A DNA stretch of 64,000 bases, taken from positions 1 to 64,000 of the forward strand of contig DDWJ01000031.1 of NCBI GenBank assembly GCA_002345505.1, in the 5' to 3' direction. Origin of the DNA: Caryophanales bacterium UBA2289 (GTDB lineage: Bacteria; Bacillota_I; Bacilli_A; Izemoplasmatales; Hujiaoplasmataceae). Position 1 is the stretch's first letter. Each line of letters begins with the position of its first letter. The notes beneath the pieces are model-generated. The model searched no databases. It was not told the origin of the DNA and worked only from the letters and a program-made list of their open reading frames with translations. The position numbers were made by a program, and so were the translations under genes. This document shows positions 52,497-61,388 of this stretch, in pieces.

Positions 52497-52514
52497 ATTT
52501 TGTAAATACAAAAT
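52497..52514. promoter_or_regulatory. Palindrome between ferredoxin and yneF-like genes
   Basis: ATTTTGTA-aa-TACAAAAT, perfect 8-bp arms. It could be an operator for the divergent promoters; no regulator is known. Confidence 0.35.
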
Positions 52515-52542
52515 ATAAATTTCATTTAGTAAAATATAATTC

Positions 52543-52571
52543 TTGAAATCCCCTAGTTTCTTTGATAAAAT
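52543..52571 (+). promoter_or_regulatory. Promoter of the yneF-like gene
   Basis: TTGAAA, 17 bp, TAAAAT with a TG extension. Confidence 0.6.
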
Positions 52572-52603
52572 ATGTATGTTGTCTAAAGGAGTGGTATATT
52601 ATT

Positions 52604-52819
52604 ATGGAGTTATGGTTAGCAATAGTATTAATCGTAGTTGCACTATTAGGTGGAGCAGTAGCTGGCTTTTTTATCGCCAGAAACTATTTTAAAAAATACT
52701 TAGAGAAAAACCCACCAATCAATGAACAAATGATTAGAGCGATGATGAGTCAAATGGGAAGAAAACCTTCTGAAAAACAAGTTAGACAAGTCATGGCTTC
52801 AATGAAACAAGCTAAATAA
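52604..52819 (+). CDS. YneF family (UPF0154) small membrane protein
   Basis: A 71-aa protein with one N-terminal membrane helix (ELWLAIVLIVVALLGGAVAGFFIARNYF) and a short cytoplasmic tail with NPPINEQMIRAMMSQMGRKPSEKQVRQVM, the hallmark of UPF0154/YneF. Its role is unknown; the family is common in Firmicutes and Mollicutes. The RBS AAGGAG is 12 bases from the ATG, a long distance, but no better start is available. Confidence 0.9.
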   Translation: MELWLAIVLIVVALLGGAVAGFFIARNYFKKYLEKNPPINEQMIRAMMSQMGRKPSEKQVRQVMASMKQAK

Positions 52820-52823
52820 AGAA

Positions 52824-52857
52824 ATGGTTCCTAAACTCTAGGAACCATCTTTTTTTT
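52824..52857. terminator. Bidirectional terminator
   Basis: Ten-bp stem ATGGTTCCTA / TAGGAACCAT with 5-base loop and T-run, between convergent yneF-like and plsY genes. Confidence 0.88.
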
Positions 52858-53476
52858 ATTTTTTCTTTTTAAAAACAATCTTATTCTCATTACCTGCTAA
52901 AATTCTTTTAAAATTAGAACGATGTTTAAACAAGATTAATAACATCAATAAAAAGCTAATAATTACATAGTATAAATCAATTTCGGGAATACCTACAAAG
53001 TAAAGAATCACTCCAGTAATAAAAGCACACACTGTAACAACAGTAGACGCTAATGATGCAAATTTAGAAATAAGCAGCGTCGCCACAAAAACTGGAAGTA
53101 AAAGAACTGGTATCGGCCAGTAATAAAAGATTAGCATTCCAAAGGAAGAAGCAACCCCTTTACCACCTTTAAACTTCATCCAAACAGGATAGATATGACC
53201 GATTACAGCCGCTGAACCATACACAAGTGGATGGAACATTTCAACCGCAAACCAATCATTAGCTACTGCTAAAACCAATATCCCACTTTTAAGAGTATCT
53301 AAGATAAGTACCGCTATTCCAATGATAGCACCGAAAACTCTAAAGGCATTAGTAGTACCTAAATTGCCGCTACCATGCTTTCTTATATCGCCTTTTTTTA
53401 TGTATTTTCCTAATATATATGAGAAGGGAATAGACCCGATAAGATACGCCAATAAAATAAATAAGTATTTTGTCAT
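52856..53476 (-). CDS. plsY: Acyl-phosphate glycerol-3-phosphate acyltransferase
   Basis: A 206-aa membrane enzyme that moves the acyl group of acyl-phosphate to glycerol-3-phosphate, the first step of phospholipid synthesis. Motifs: LIGSIPFSYILGK, KHGSGNLGTTNAFRVFG, and FKGGKGVASSFG, all conserved in PlsY, within five hydrophobic segments. The C-terminus is basic. It is a single-gene unit divergent from parE, as plsY and parE often are in Firmicutes. It could use acyl-phosphate made through FakAB/PlsX. Confidence 0.95.
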   Translation of the reverse strand: MTKYLFILLAYLIGSIPFSYILGKYIKKGDIRKHGSGNLGTTNAFRVFGAIIGIAVLILDTLKSGILVLAVANDWFAVEMFHPLVYGSAAVIGHIYPVWMKFKGGKGVASSFGMLIFYYWPIPVLLLPVFVATLLISKFASLASTVVTVCAFITGVILYFVGIPEIDLYYVIISFLLMLLILFKHRSNFKRILAGNENKIVFKKKK

Positions 53477-53545
53477 GATAAACCTCCGATCTTTAAAAAT
53501 TATACCAAAAAATTATGAAAAAATAAAGATAAATCCATTAAAATT

Positions 53546-53554
53546 TGATATAAT
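53546..53554 (+). promoter_or_regulatory. Extended -10 promoter of parE
   Basis: TGATATAAT, about 28 bases before the parE start. Confidence 0.5.
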
Positions 53555-53582
53555 GATTATAGATTTATCAAGGAGCGAGATT

Positions 53583-55523
53583 ATGGACACAAAAGACAAC
53601 TTATACAATTCGAAATCCATCCAAATTCTAGAAGGCTTAGAAGCTGTTAGAAAACGTCCTGGTATGTACGTAGGTTCTACAGATACTAGAGGCCTTCATC
53701 ATTTAGTATGGGAAATTATCGATAATTCTATAGATGAAGTTCTTGCCGGATTTGGTACCCAGATTAAAGTAGAAGTTAAAGAAGACAACTCTGTAGTTGT
53801 AACTGATGATGGTCGAGGCATGCCCGTTGATATTCACTCATCTGGTGTTACTGGGGTAGAAGTAATCTTTACTAAACTACATGCTGGTGGTAAATTCACA
53901 GCTGATGGAGCTTATAAAGTGGCCGGCGGATTACATGGTGTTGGGGCATCAGTAGTAAATGCGCTTAGCGAATTCCTACAAGTTACAATTCACCGAGACG
54001 GCAAAATGTATATGATGCGTTTTGAAGACGGCGGGAAAAAAGTTAAGGAACTTGAAGTGATTGGCGAAACCAAAAAAACCGGTACGGAAGTTTGGTTTAA
54101 ACCAGATCAGAAAGTCTTTTCGACAACATTATTCAATTTCCAAACCATCGAAGAAAGAATCAGAGAGAGTGCCTTTTTAATCAAAGGCTTGAAGATGCAA
54201 TTAATAGATTACCGTTCAAAACAAAGACAATCCTTTGTTTATGAAAAAGGTATTAAAGAATATGTCCACTACATAAACAAATCAAAAGGCATGTTACACG
54301 ATCCCGTGTATTTTTTTGGAGTTCAATCAAAAATTGAAGTAGAAGTAGCCTTTGGTTATACCAAAGCTTTTAATGAAAATATTATCTCCTTTGTTAATAA
54401 CGTTAGAACTAAAGACGGCGGTACTCATGAAACTGGATTTAAATCCGCTTTCACCAAAATCTTCAATGATTATGGTAGAAGAATGAACCTTATCAAAGAA
54501 AGAGACCTATCTTTAGAAGGGACGCATGTAAGAGAAGGCTTAACCGCAATTATCTCGATTAGAGTTCCGGAGGACTTACTTCAGTTTGAAGGCCAAACAA
54601 AAAATAAATTAGGCTCACCAGAAGCTCGTCCGGCAGTTGAGGTTATAGTTTCCGATAAACTTAACGTTTATTTAACTGAAAACCCAAAAATTGCCAGCAG
54701 CTTAATCGAAAAAGCGGTTGATGCAAGAAATGCTTGGGAAGCCGCAAGAAAAGCTAGAGACGACGCAAGAATCGTTAAAAAAATCAAGAAAAAGGAAACG
54801 ATTCTTTCCGGCAAATTGGCACCGGCCAGTTCAAAAAACCCGGAAATTAAAGAACTTTTTTTGGTTGAAGGTGATTCAGCTGGAGGCTCTGCTAAACAAG
54901 GCAGAGATAGAATGTTCCAAGCAATTCTGCCTTTAAGAGGAAAAGTAATCAACGCTGAAAAACAAAGAATGGAAGAGGTCTTTAAAAACGAAGAAATTTC
55001 CACAATAATCTCCACCATCGGAGCTGGTATTGGTAGTGAATTTGACGTTACAAAATCAAATTATAATAAAGTTATCATCATGACCGATGCAGATACCGAT
55101 GGAGCACATATTCAAGTGCTTTTAATCACTTTCTTCTTTAGGTATATGCCAGAACTGATTGAGGCTGGTAAATTATATTTAGCACAACCGCCACTTTACA
55201 AGATTACTTCAAGCAAGAAGGAATCCCTTTATGCATGGGATGAAGAACAAAGAGAAGCAATCTGTCAAAAATATAAAACCTATACCATCCAACGCTATAA
55301 AGGTCTTGGAGAAATGAACTCTGAACAACTTTGGGAAACCACAATGAATCCCAAATCAAGAACTTTAGTTCAAGTAAGAATTGATGATTTAGCTGAGGCA
55401 GATTTAAGAATTTCTGTTTTAATGGGCGACAAAGTTGAACCAAGAAAAGAATGGATTGACACCAATGTGTCATTTGAAAATGAAGATGATGATTTTATGA
55501 TTGAAGGTGTTATCAATGGCTAA
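53583..55523 (+). CDS. parE: DNA topoisomerase IV subunit B
   Basis: A 646-aa ATPase subunit of topoisomerase IV, which unlinks replicated chromosomes. The GHKL site has EIIDNSIDEVLAG, DDGRGMPVDIH and GGLHGVGASVVNALS; the TOPRIM part has EGDSAGGSAKQGRDR and DADTDGAHIQ. QTKNKLGSPEARP and FQAILPLRGKVINAEK favour ParE over GyrB. The longest frame reaches far upstream into the plsY region; the ATG with AAGGAGCGAG in front is the natural start. It overlaps parC by 8 bases. Confidence 0.94.
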   Translation: MDTKDNLYNSKSIQILEGLEAVRKRPGMYVGSTDTRGLHHLVWEIIDNSIDEVLAGFGTQIKVEVKEDNSVVVTDDGRGMPVDIHSSGVTGVEVIFTKLHAGGKFTADGAYKVAGGLHGVGASVVNALSEFLQVTIHRDGKMYMMRFEDGGKKVKELEVIGETKKTGTEVWFKPDQKVFSTTLFNFQTIEERIRESAFLIKGLKMQLIDYRSKQRQSFVYEKGIKEYVHYINKSKGMLHDPVYFFGVQSKIEVEVAFGYTKAFNENIISFVNNVRTKDGGTHETGFKSAFTKIFNDYGRRMNLIKERDLSLEGTHVREGLTAIISIRVPEDLLQFEGQTKNKLGSPEARPAVEVIVSDKLNVYLTENPKIASSLIEKAVDARNAWEAARKARDDARIVKKIKKKETILSGKLAPASSKNPEIKELFLVEGDSAGGSAKQGRDRMFQAILPLRGKVINAEKQRMEEVFKNEEISTIISTIGAGIGSEFDVTKSNYNKVIIMTDADTDGAHIQVLLITFFFRYMPELIEAGKLYLAQPPLYKITSSKKESLYAWDEEQREAICQKYKTYTIQRYKGLGEMNSEQLWETTMNPKSRTLVQVRIDDLAEADLRISVLMGDKVEPRKEWIDTNVSFENEDDDFMIEGVING

Positions 55524-58188
55524 ATCAATTAAGAAAAAAATCGACGAATTTTTAGAAGAAAAAATAATACCTGTTAACCTTGAAGATATTGTTGGTGAAA
55601 GATTTGGTCGTTATTCAAAATACATTATTCAAGATAGAGCCTTACCTGATGTAAGAGACGGTTTAAAACCAGTTCAAAGAAGAATCCTTTTCGCAATGAA
55701 TGAACTCGGTATGGGCTCAACAAAACCATATAAGAAATCCGCGAGAATCGTTGGTGAAGTTATCGGTAAGTATCACCCTCATGGGGATACTTCTGTCTAT
55801 GATGCAATGGTAAGAATGTCACAACATTGGAAATTAGGTACACTTTTAATCGATATGCACGGAAATAACGGTTCAGTTGATAATGACCCGGCAGCCGCAA
55901 TGCGTTATACGGAAGCGAGACTAACTTCATACGCAGAAGCGCTTTTAAAAGACATCGACAAAAAAACCGTTACTTTTATTCCTAACTTTGATGACTGTGA
56001 ACTAGAACCGGTGGTTTTGCCTGCAAAATTCCCTAATCTTTTAGTTAATGGCGGAACTGGTATGGCGACAGGTTATGCGACAAACATACCGCCACACAAT
56101 CTAACGGAAGTCTTAAAAGCGACAATATATAAAATCAAAAATCCGCACGCTGATCTTGATGATTTAATAAACATTCTACCTGGTCCAGACTTTCCAACAG
56201 GTGCAATTGTGGAAGGGACTAAAGAAATCAAAAAAGCTTTTCAAACCGGAAAAGGTAAAGTTGTTATTAAAGCTAAAGCTGAAGTGGAAGATACATCAAT
56301 TGTAATTACGGAAATACCTTATGAAGTTAATAAAGCTGACCTAGTAAGAAGAATTGACGAAATTCGCTTACAAAAGAAGATTGACGGAATCCTAGAAGTT
56401 AATGATCTCTCTGACCGTGAAGGAATTAGAATCGTCATTAAACTTAAAAAAGAAATCGCTTCAGATGTAGTATTAGCTTATCTATATAAAAACACCGACC
56501 TAAGCACAACCTATAACTACAATATGGTCGCAATCAGCCAAAGAAGCCCTAAACTTTTATCTTTAGAGGAAATCCTTACCGAATACATTCAACATCAAAA
56601 AGAAATGATTAGAAATCGTTCCAATTATGAATTAACCCAGACCGAAAGACGTAAACACATCGTTTCAGGTTTTTTGAAGATGGTTTCTGTATTAGATGAA
56701 GTTATCGCGCTAATTAGATCATCAATGGGTAAAAAAGATGCCATTAATAAACTTATGGAAAGTTTTGAGTTTACTGAGGTTCAAGCAGACGCAATCGTTT
56801 CCTTACAACTATACCGTTTATCAACAACAGACGTTACCCAGATGAAGAAAGAAAGCAAAGAATTATCCGATATAATTACTCATCTAAAGAAAATTCTCAG
56901 CAATGAAGAAGAATTAGAAAACGCTGTAGTTGAAGAGTTAGAAGAAGTAATGAATAATCATATAGTGCCAAGAAGATCGGTAATTTCTGGACAAATTCAA
57001 AAACTAGAAATCGATGAACAAGAATTAATTGAAAACGAAAATGTAATGTTCGTTCTTTCTAAAGACGGATATATTAAAAGAACTTCTTTAAAATCATATC
57101 AAGCAACGCAAACAGAAACTGGTCTTAAAGACGGTGATATGATTTTAAAACAAGCCGAAGTCAATACTAGAAACACAATACTATTTTTTACAAACTTTGG
57201 GAATTTCATATCCATACCAGTACATAAGATACCTGACATGAAATACCGAGATATGGGAGATTTTATTGGAAATTACGCTCAATTAATCGATAAAGAAACA
57301 ATTGTTGATTACCTTGTTATCGATGAGTTTGATGATGAAAGAGACGTTTTATTAGCTAATCAAGACGGACAAGTAAAACGAGTAATGTTAAGCGAGTTTC
57401 AAAAAACAAGAACCAATCGTACCTTCAATTGTTTACCAGCAAACAAACATAACCAACTTGTTAGTGTGGATTTAAAAGAAGCGTTTGATAAAGATATTAT
57501 CTTAGTAACCGAACACGGATATGTATTAAAATATGCTTTAGAAGAAGTTTCGACGCAGTCGTTAAACGCTAAAGGCGTAAAAGGCATCAACTTGCGAGAC
57601 GATTTATTGGTAGGTGCCAAGTACGCTACAACTATCAATAAGGATGAAGTGTTAATGTTGACAAACCGCGGCGGTCTAAAACGCGAATTCATCAGCAATA
57701 TCGAATACTCTCATCGTCCTGCAAAAGGCAAAAGATACTTAAAAACCGTCCAAAGCAATCCTTATCGTTTTGTTTCAATGGCGACAGAAAATATCTTCAG
57801 GTTAAAAGATTATATCACGGTAAGATTACTAGCCAAGAAAAAAGATTTAACGATTCCAGGCGTTGACTTAAAGCCGGATCGATATGAGAACGGAATACCA
57901 TATTTAGATAAGTCGGATCAACCATTTAAAATGATGATTGAAATCAACAACTATCATGAAAACAAGAATATCTTAATCGACTTAATTGATGTAATTGAAC
58001 CAGTTGAAATCGAAGAAACTGATGAAGTTATGAATGAACTCGAAAAAATCATTTCAAGTGCAAGTGAAAAAGAAGAATCATCATCTTATTTTGAAGAACA
58101 AGTAGAAGATATTTTTGAAAAAGAATCAGAAAAAGAAGATGAAGACGACGATGATTTCGAAGATATCATCCAACAAACTTTATTCTAA
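55516..58188 (+). CDS. parC: DNA topoisomerase IV subunit A
   Basis: An 890-aa breakage-reunion subunit. The catalytic Tyr lies in AAMRYTEARLT (about residue 128), with KYHPHGDTSVYDAMVRMSQ and the quinolone-region segment around it. The C-terminal beta-pinwheel shows the degenerate box QSLNAKGVKGI rather than the GyrA box QRRGGKG, so ParC is favoured. The end is a strongly acidic tail of about 45 residues. Start at the ATG after GAAGGTG, inside the end of parE. Confidence 0.93.
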   Translation: MAKSIKKKIDEFLEEKIIPVNLEDIVGERFGRYSKYIIQDRALPDVRDGLKPVQRRILFAMNELGMGSTKPYKKSARIVGEVIGKYHPHGDTSVYDAMVRMSQHWKLGTLLIDMHGNNGSVDNDPAAAMRYTEARLTSYAEALLKDIDKKTVTFIPNFDDCELEPVVLPAKFPNLLVNGGTGMATGYATNIPPHNLTEVLKATIYKIKNPHADLDDLINILPGPDFPTGAIVEGTKEIKKAFQTGKGKVVIKAKAEVEDTSIVITEIPYEVNKADLVRRIDEIRLQKKIDGILEVNDLSDREGIRIVIKLKKEIASDVVLAYLYKNTDLSTTYNYNMVAISQRSPKLLSLEEILTEYIQHQKEMIRNRSNYELTQTERRKHIVSGFLKMVSVLDEVIALIRSSMGKKDAINKLMESFEFTEVQADAIVSLQLYRLSTTDVTQMKKESKELSDIITHLKKILSNEEELENAVVEELEEVMNNHIVPRRSVISGQIQKLEIDEQELIENENVMFVLSKDGYIKRTSLKSYQATQTETGLKDGDMILKQAEVNTRNTILFFTNFGNFISIPVHKIPDMKYRDMGDFIGNYAQLIDKETIVDYLVIDEFDDERDVLLANQDGQVKRVMLSEFQKTRTNRTFNCLPANKHNQLVSVDLKEAFDKDIILVTEHGYVLKYALEEVSTQSLNAKGVKGINLRDDLLVGAKYATTINKDEVLMLTNRGGLKREFISNIEYSHRPAKGKRYLKTVQSNPYRFVSMATENIFRLKDYITVRLLAKKKDLTIPGVDLKPDRYENGIPYLDKSDQPFKMMIEINNYHENKNILIDLIDVIEPVEIEETDEVMNELEKIISSASEKEESSSYFEEQVEDIFEKESEKEDEDDDDFEDIIQQTLF

Positions 58189-58206
58189 GAAAGAAGTGTA
58201 AAATTT

Positions 58207-59421
58207 ATGAAGAAAATCTTATTTATTATAGTAATATCGTTATTTTTGACAGGTTGTGGTTTTAACTTCACTCAAACAACAACTGAACCAATAATAATCG
58301 ATACAGATAACTATTTAGAAATTACCACAGTAGAAGAACTAAAAGCAATTGAATTGAATAAATCATATATTCTTATGAACAATCTCGATTTACAAGCAGA
58401 AGAATGGATTCCCTTAGGAACTTACAATCAACCTTTTAGAGGTAACTTTGACGGAAATGGTTTTGAAATCGCAAACTTAACGATTACTCAAGAGTATGTC
58501 TATGCCGGATTATTCGGTTATGTGGAAGGAAATATCTCTGATTTAACTATCAAAGACTTTTCCATTAACTTCACCACTGATAAAATAACTTTTGTTGGTG
58601 GTTTAGCAGGCAATAGTAGCGGCGATGTTACAAATGTTAGTTTAAACGGCGATATCACCATCACTAACAATGACTCAAATACTTATGCGGGTCTTTTGCT
58701 AGGTCAATCCTCAGAAAACTCTTATGCTGAAAATATTAGTAATTTTCTACCTAATAATATTGCTGACAACCAAGCAAACGGTAATTTAACTATAGTTTCC
58801 GAAAGAATTGCTTTTGTTGGTGGACTTATTGGAAAAAGCTTTAACTCAAAAGTATCAGGAAATTTCGTTCAAGCCACAATCGACGTTACTTCAATTGAAG
58901 ACATGGTTAATGTCGGTGGTTTAATTGGACAAAACTATGGCGGTATTACCGCAGGTTATGAAATCGAAAGAAAAACCAAAGACGTTACAGTGTCTAATAA
59001 TATTGCCTTTAGTCAAATCACTACAGAAAGCCTTTTAAACAACGGCTATATCGGCGGTTTAATCGGTTATAATAATTTTGGTGATAATCATGATAATTTC
59101 GCTGAGACAATGATAAATGCTGAGGGCCAAGCTATCTCATCAGGCTTACTAATTGGTGAAGATTGGTACAGCGAAAATAAAGATTCAGTAGTTAGAGGTA
59201 GTTTGTCTTTAGTTTCTGAAAACCTCTCATCAAGCGCTTATGTAGGTAAGGCATATGGAAATAGCTTATTATTAAACAGTTATTTTGAAAGTGCCGATCA
59301 AGAATTTTCTGAAGAAAAAAATCAAGTAAATTTAGCTGATTTATTGAATAGCACATGGTATACAACCAACTTAGAGTGGGAAGTAGAATTTATAAACAAA
59401 ATTATTGCTGAATTAGAATAA
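58207..59421 (+). CDS. Lipoprotein with GLUG-type repeats
   Basis: A 404-aa predicted lipoprotein. The signal peptide ends in the lipobox LTGC (Cys17). The mature part has at least five repeats of the GLUG type (for example FVGGLAGNSSGDV, FVGGLIGKSFNSKV, NVGGLIGQNYGGI, YIGGLIGYNNFGD), which form beta-helix-like surface structures in adhesins and proteases. An early segment (YLEITTVEELKAI...) resembles the lead-in often found before GLUG repeats. It follows parC after 18 bases, with only a weak RBS. Likely a surface-exposed binding protein; ligand unknown. Confidence 0.8.
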   Translation: MKKILFIIVISLFLTGCGFNFTQTTTEPIIIDTDNYLEITTVEELKAIELNKSYILMNNLDLQAEEWIPLGTYNQPFRGNFDGNGFEIANLTITQEYVYAGLFGYVEGNISDLTIKDFSINFTTDKITFVGGLAGNSSGDVTNVSLNGDITITNNDSNTYAGLLLGQSSENSYAENISNFLPNNIADNQANGNLTIVSERIAFVGGLIGKSFNSKVSGNFVQATIDVTSIEDMVNVGGLIGQNYGGITAGYEIERKTKDVTVSNNIAFSQITTESLLNNGYIGGLIGYNNFGDNHDNFAETMINAEGQAISSGLLIGEDWYSENKDSVVRGSLSLVSENLSSSAYVGKAYGNSLLLNSYFESADQEFSEEKNQVNLADLLNSTWYTTNLEWEVEFINKIIAELE

Positions 59422-59441
59422 TAGTTTTAAGGGGAAACAAT

Positions 59442-60533
59442 ATGTATTGTTTGGAAAGAATTAAAGTAAATTTAGTTACTCATGATGTCTTTAGCAAAAC
59501 AACTACTCTTTATTTTGAAATGGGAAAAAACCATCTCTATGAAGAGATTTTTTCCCGTAATATTGAATACTTAAGAAAAGAAGTAGCTTCACAAAACACA
59601 GAGTCTTTCTTTAGAATATTCTTTGCGAATGATTTTCCTTTAAAAGAAAATCGTTATCGTACCTTACTCCTTGATTCATCAGTAGCTAACAATAAAGCAG
59701 AACTTTTATATAAAAACTTGTATTCAATTTTCTCGATGATTCATGTTGAGCAAACTGATCCTTTTCAACTTCACTTAGGTGAAATAAATGATTTAACTGG
59801 TCTCTTATTTAACGGTGTATTAAGCAAAGAAAAGTTAAGATACCGAAAATACGGGAAGAAAAAAGGCATGTTCAATCAAGAATCTTTCTCAATGAGAGAA
59901 GAGTTAGAAAGATATCTCGATGACTTTACTCATATAGTTAAAGAAAAGAAGATTGAACCAATTTTCCTTTATGTAAATTTCCTAATTGATTTTTCAAGTA
60001 TGCAAGTCTATGATATGCCTTATAATGAAGCTTTAGGGAATTTAATATTCTATATCCTAATGTTAGAAAACCATTTTAAAGCGGCTAATTATCTAGCTTT
60101 TTACCTAAAATTAAATCTCTATAAAACTGATTATCAAGACATCTTCAATCAAATTGATATTCAAAGCAAACAAGGTTTGGCCGACGTCATGCCTTTGATG
60201 AGTTTTTTCATCAATATCTTTAACTCGATATACGTCGATCTCCAAGAAACCTCAAGAGATTACTTATATGATCAAGATATCCCGATCAATAAAACTGATT
60301 ATATTGAAAATACTATCTATAAACTTGGAGATGTTTTCTCAAAAGAAGATATTAGAGAAAAACATCCTTCAGTGTCAAATTCCACAATTAACCGTACGCT
60401 TAAGCGTTTATCAGATGAAAATGTTATTAGAGCTGTTGGTGTTGGTAGGAAAGCCAAATGGGTAAAAATCGTAAAGAATGACACAAAGCATAAATTTGAT
60501 GGTCAAATCAAGATGGATCTAGGTGAAGAATAA
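59442..60533 (+). CDS. Fic-like fold protein without Fic motif, with C-terminal winged helix
   Basis: A 363-aa protein. Spacing of helices (HLGEINDLTGLLFNG, then YRKYGKKKGMFN, then IFLYVNFLIDFSSMQVYDMPYNEALGNLIFYILMLENHF) recalls the Fic fold, but the HPFx(D/E)GNGR motif is fully lost: the matching place reads SSMQVYDMPYNEALG. The C-terminus (FSKEDIREKHPSVSNSTINRTLKRLSDENVIRAVGVGRKAKWVKI) is a winged helix, also common after Fic domains. It may be a DNA-binding regulator. It overlaps nadC by one base, so control of NAD synthesis is possible. The Fic relation is inference from pattern. Confidence 0.55.
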   Translation: MYCLERIKVNLVTHDVFSKTTTLYFEMGKNHLYEEIFSRNIEYLRKEVASQNTESFFRIFFANDFPLKENRYRTLLLDSSVANNKAELLYKNLYSIFSMIHVEQTDPFQLHLGEINDLTGLLFNGVLSKEKLRYRKYGKKKGMFNQESFSMREELERYLDDFTHIVKEKKIEPIFLYVNFLIDFSSMQVYDMPYNEALGNLIFYILMLENHFKAANYLAFYLKLNLYKTDYQDIFNQIDIQSKQGLADVMPLMSFFINIFNSIYVDLQETSRDYLYDQDIPINKTDYIENTIYKLGDVFSKEDIREKHPSVSNSTINRTLKRLSDENVIRAVGVGRKAKWVKIVKNDTKHKFDGQIKMDLGEE

Positions 60534-61354
60534 TGGATGAACAAATAAAAACAATCGTAAAGAATGCGCTTAAAGAAGATATACCAAGAATTGACGTCTC
60601 GAGTGAGTTTCTCTTCAGCAATGAACAATCAGTTGGTAAATTCATTGCAAAAGAAAAAGGCGTTATTTCGGGAATCACAGTCTGTGAAGAAACCTTTAAA
60701 CAAATCGATCAAGACACGATTTTCACAATCTTAAAAAAAGACGGTGAAATTGTCAAAAAAGGTGATATTATTGCGACTGTTGAAGGCAGAACAAAATCTA
60801 TTTTGATGGCAGAAAGAGTCGCTCTTAACTTCTTGCAAAGAATGTCTGGCATTGCTTCAATGACTTATAAATTCGTTGAAGAAATCAAAGAATTCAACTG
60901 CAAAATACTTGATACGAGAAAAACTACGCCACTCTTAAGAATCCTTGAAAAACAAGCGGTTAAAGACGGCGGAGGAGTCAATCATAGAATGAGTCTATCA
61001 GATATGGTTATGCTTAAAGACAATCATCTTAAAGCCGCAAACAGTATTATTGAAGCCGTCAAGAAGGTTAGAAACGCCATTGGTAAAAACTATGAGATTG
61101 AAGTAGAAGTAGAAACCTTAGAACAGTTTAAAGAAGCTTTAAAAAGTGATTGTAACATCATAATGCTCGACAATATGAACAATCAACTCATGAAAGAATG
61201 CGTCGAGTTGAACAAAGGGAAAAAGCGCTTAGAAGCAAGCGGAAATATATCCTTAAGAAGAGTTAAATCAGTCGCAGAAACCGGTGTTGATTATATCAGT
61301 GTCGGCAGCTTGACACACTCATATAAATCACTGGATATTTCTTTAAAATTTTAA
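60533..61354 (+). CDS. nadC: Nicotinate-nucleotide diphosphorylase (carboxylating)
   Basis: A 273-aa enzyme that makes nicotinate mononucleotide from quinolinate and PRPP. Family marks: NFLQRMSGIASMTYKFVE, LDTRKTTPLLRILEKQAVKDGGGVNHRM, MLKDNH and the end ISVGSLTHSYKSLDISLKF. Length is normal. NadA and NadB are not in the window, so quinolinate would come from genes elsewhere. It is joined to the Fic-like/winged-helix gene by TAATG overlap. Confidence 0.93.
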   Translation: MDEQIKTIVKNALKEDIPRIDVSSEFLFSNEQSVGKFIAKEKGVISGITVCEETFKQIDQDTIFTILKKDGEIVKKGDIIATVEGRTKSILMAERVALNFLQRMSGIASMTYKFVEEIKEFNCKILDTRKTTPLLRILEKQAVKDGGGVNHRMSLSDMVMLKDNHLKAANSIIEAVKKVRNAIGKNYEIEVEVETLEQFKEALKSDCNIIMLDNMNNQLMKECVELNKGKKRLEASGNISLRRVKSVAETGVDYISVGSLTHSYKSLDISLKF

Positions 61355-61388
61355 CCAGATTTTTAAACAGAATTGGGGTTGTTTTAGT

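Noticed and set aside
53322..53582. Longer N-terminal extension of parE
   Set aside because: The extension is antisense to plsY, lacks an RBS, and is not part of the conserved protein.
54668..55018. Minus-strand open frame within parE
   Set aside because: Antisense shadow of the conserved TOPRIM region; Ser/Leu-rich translation typical of such shadows.
53583..58188. gyrB-gyrA
   Set aside because: The second protein lacks the GyrA box and the first has ParE-type segments (QTKNKLGSPEA, FQAILPLRGKVINAEK).
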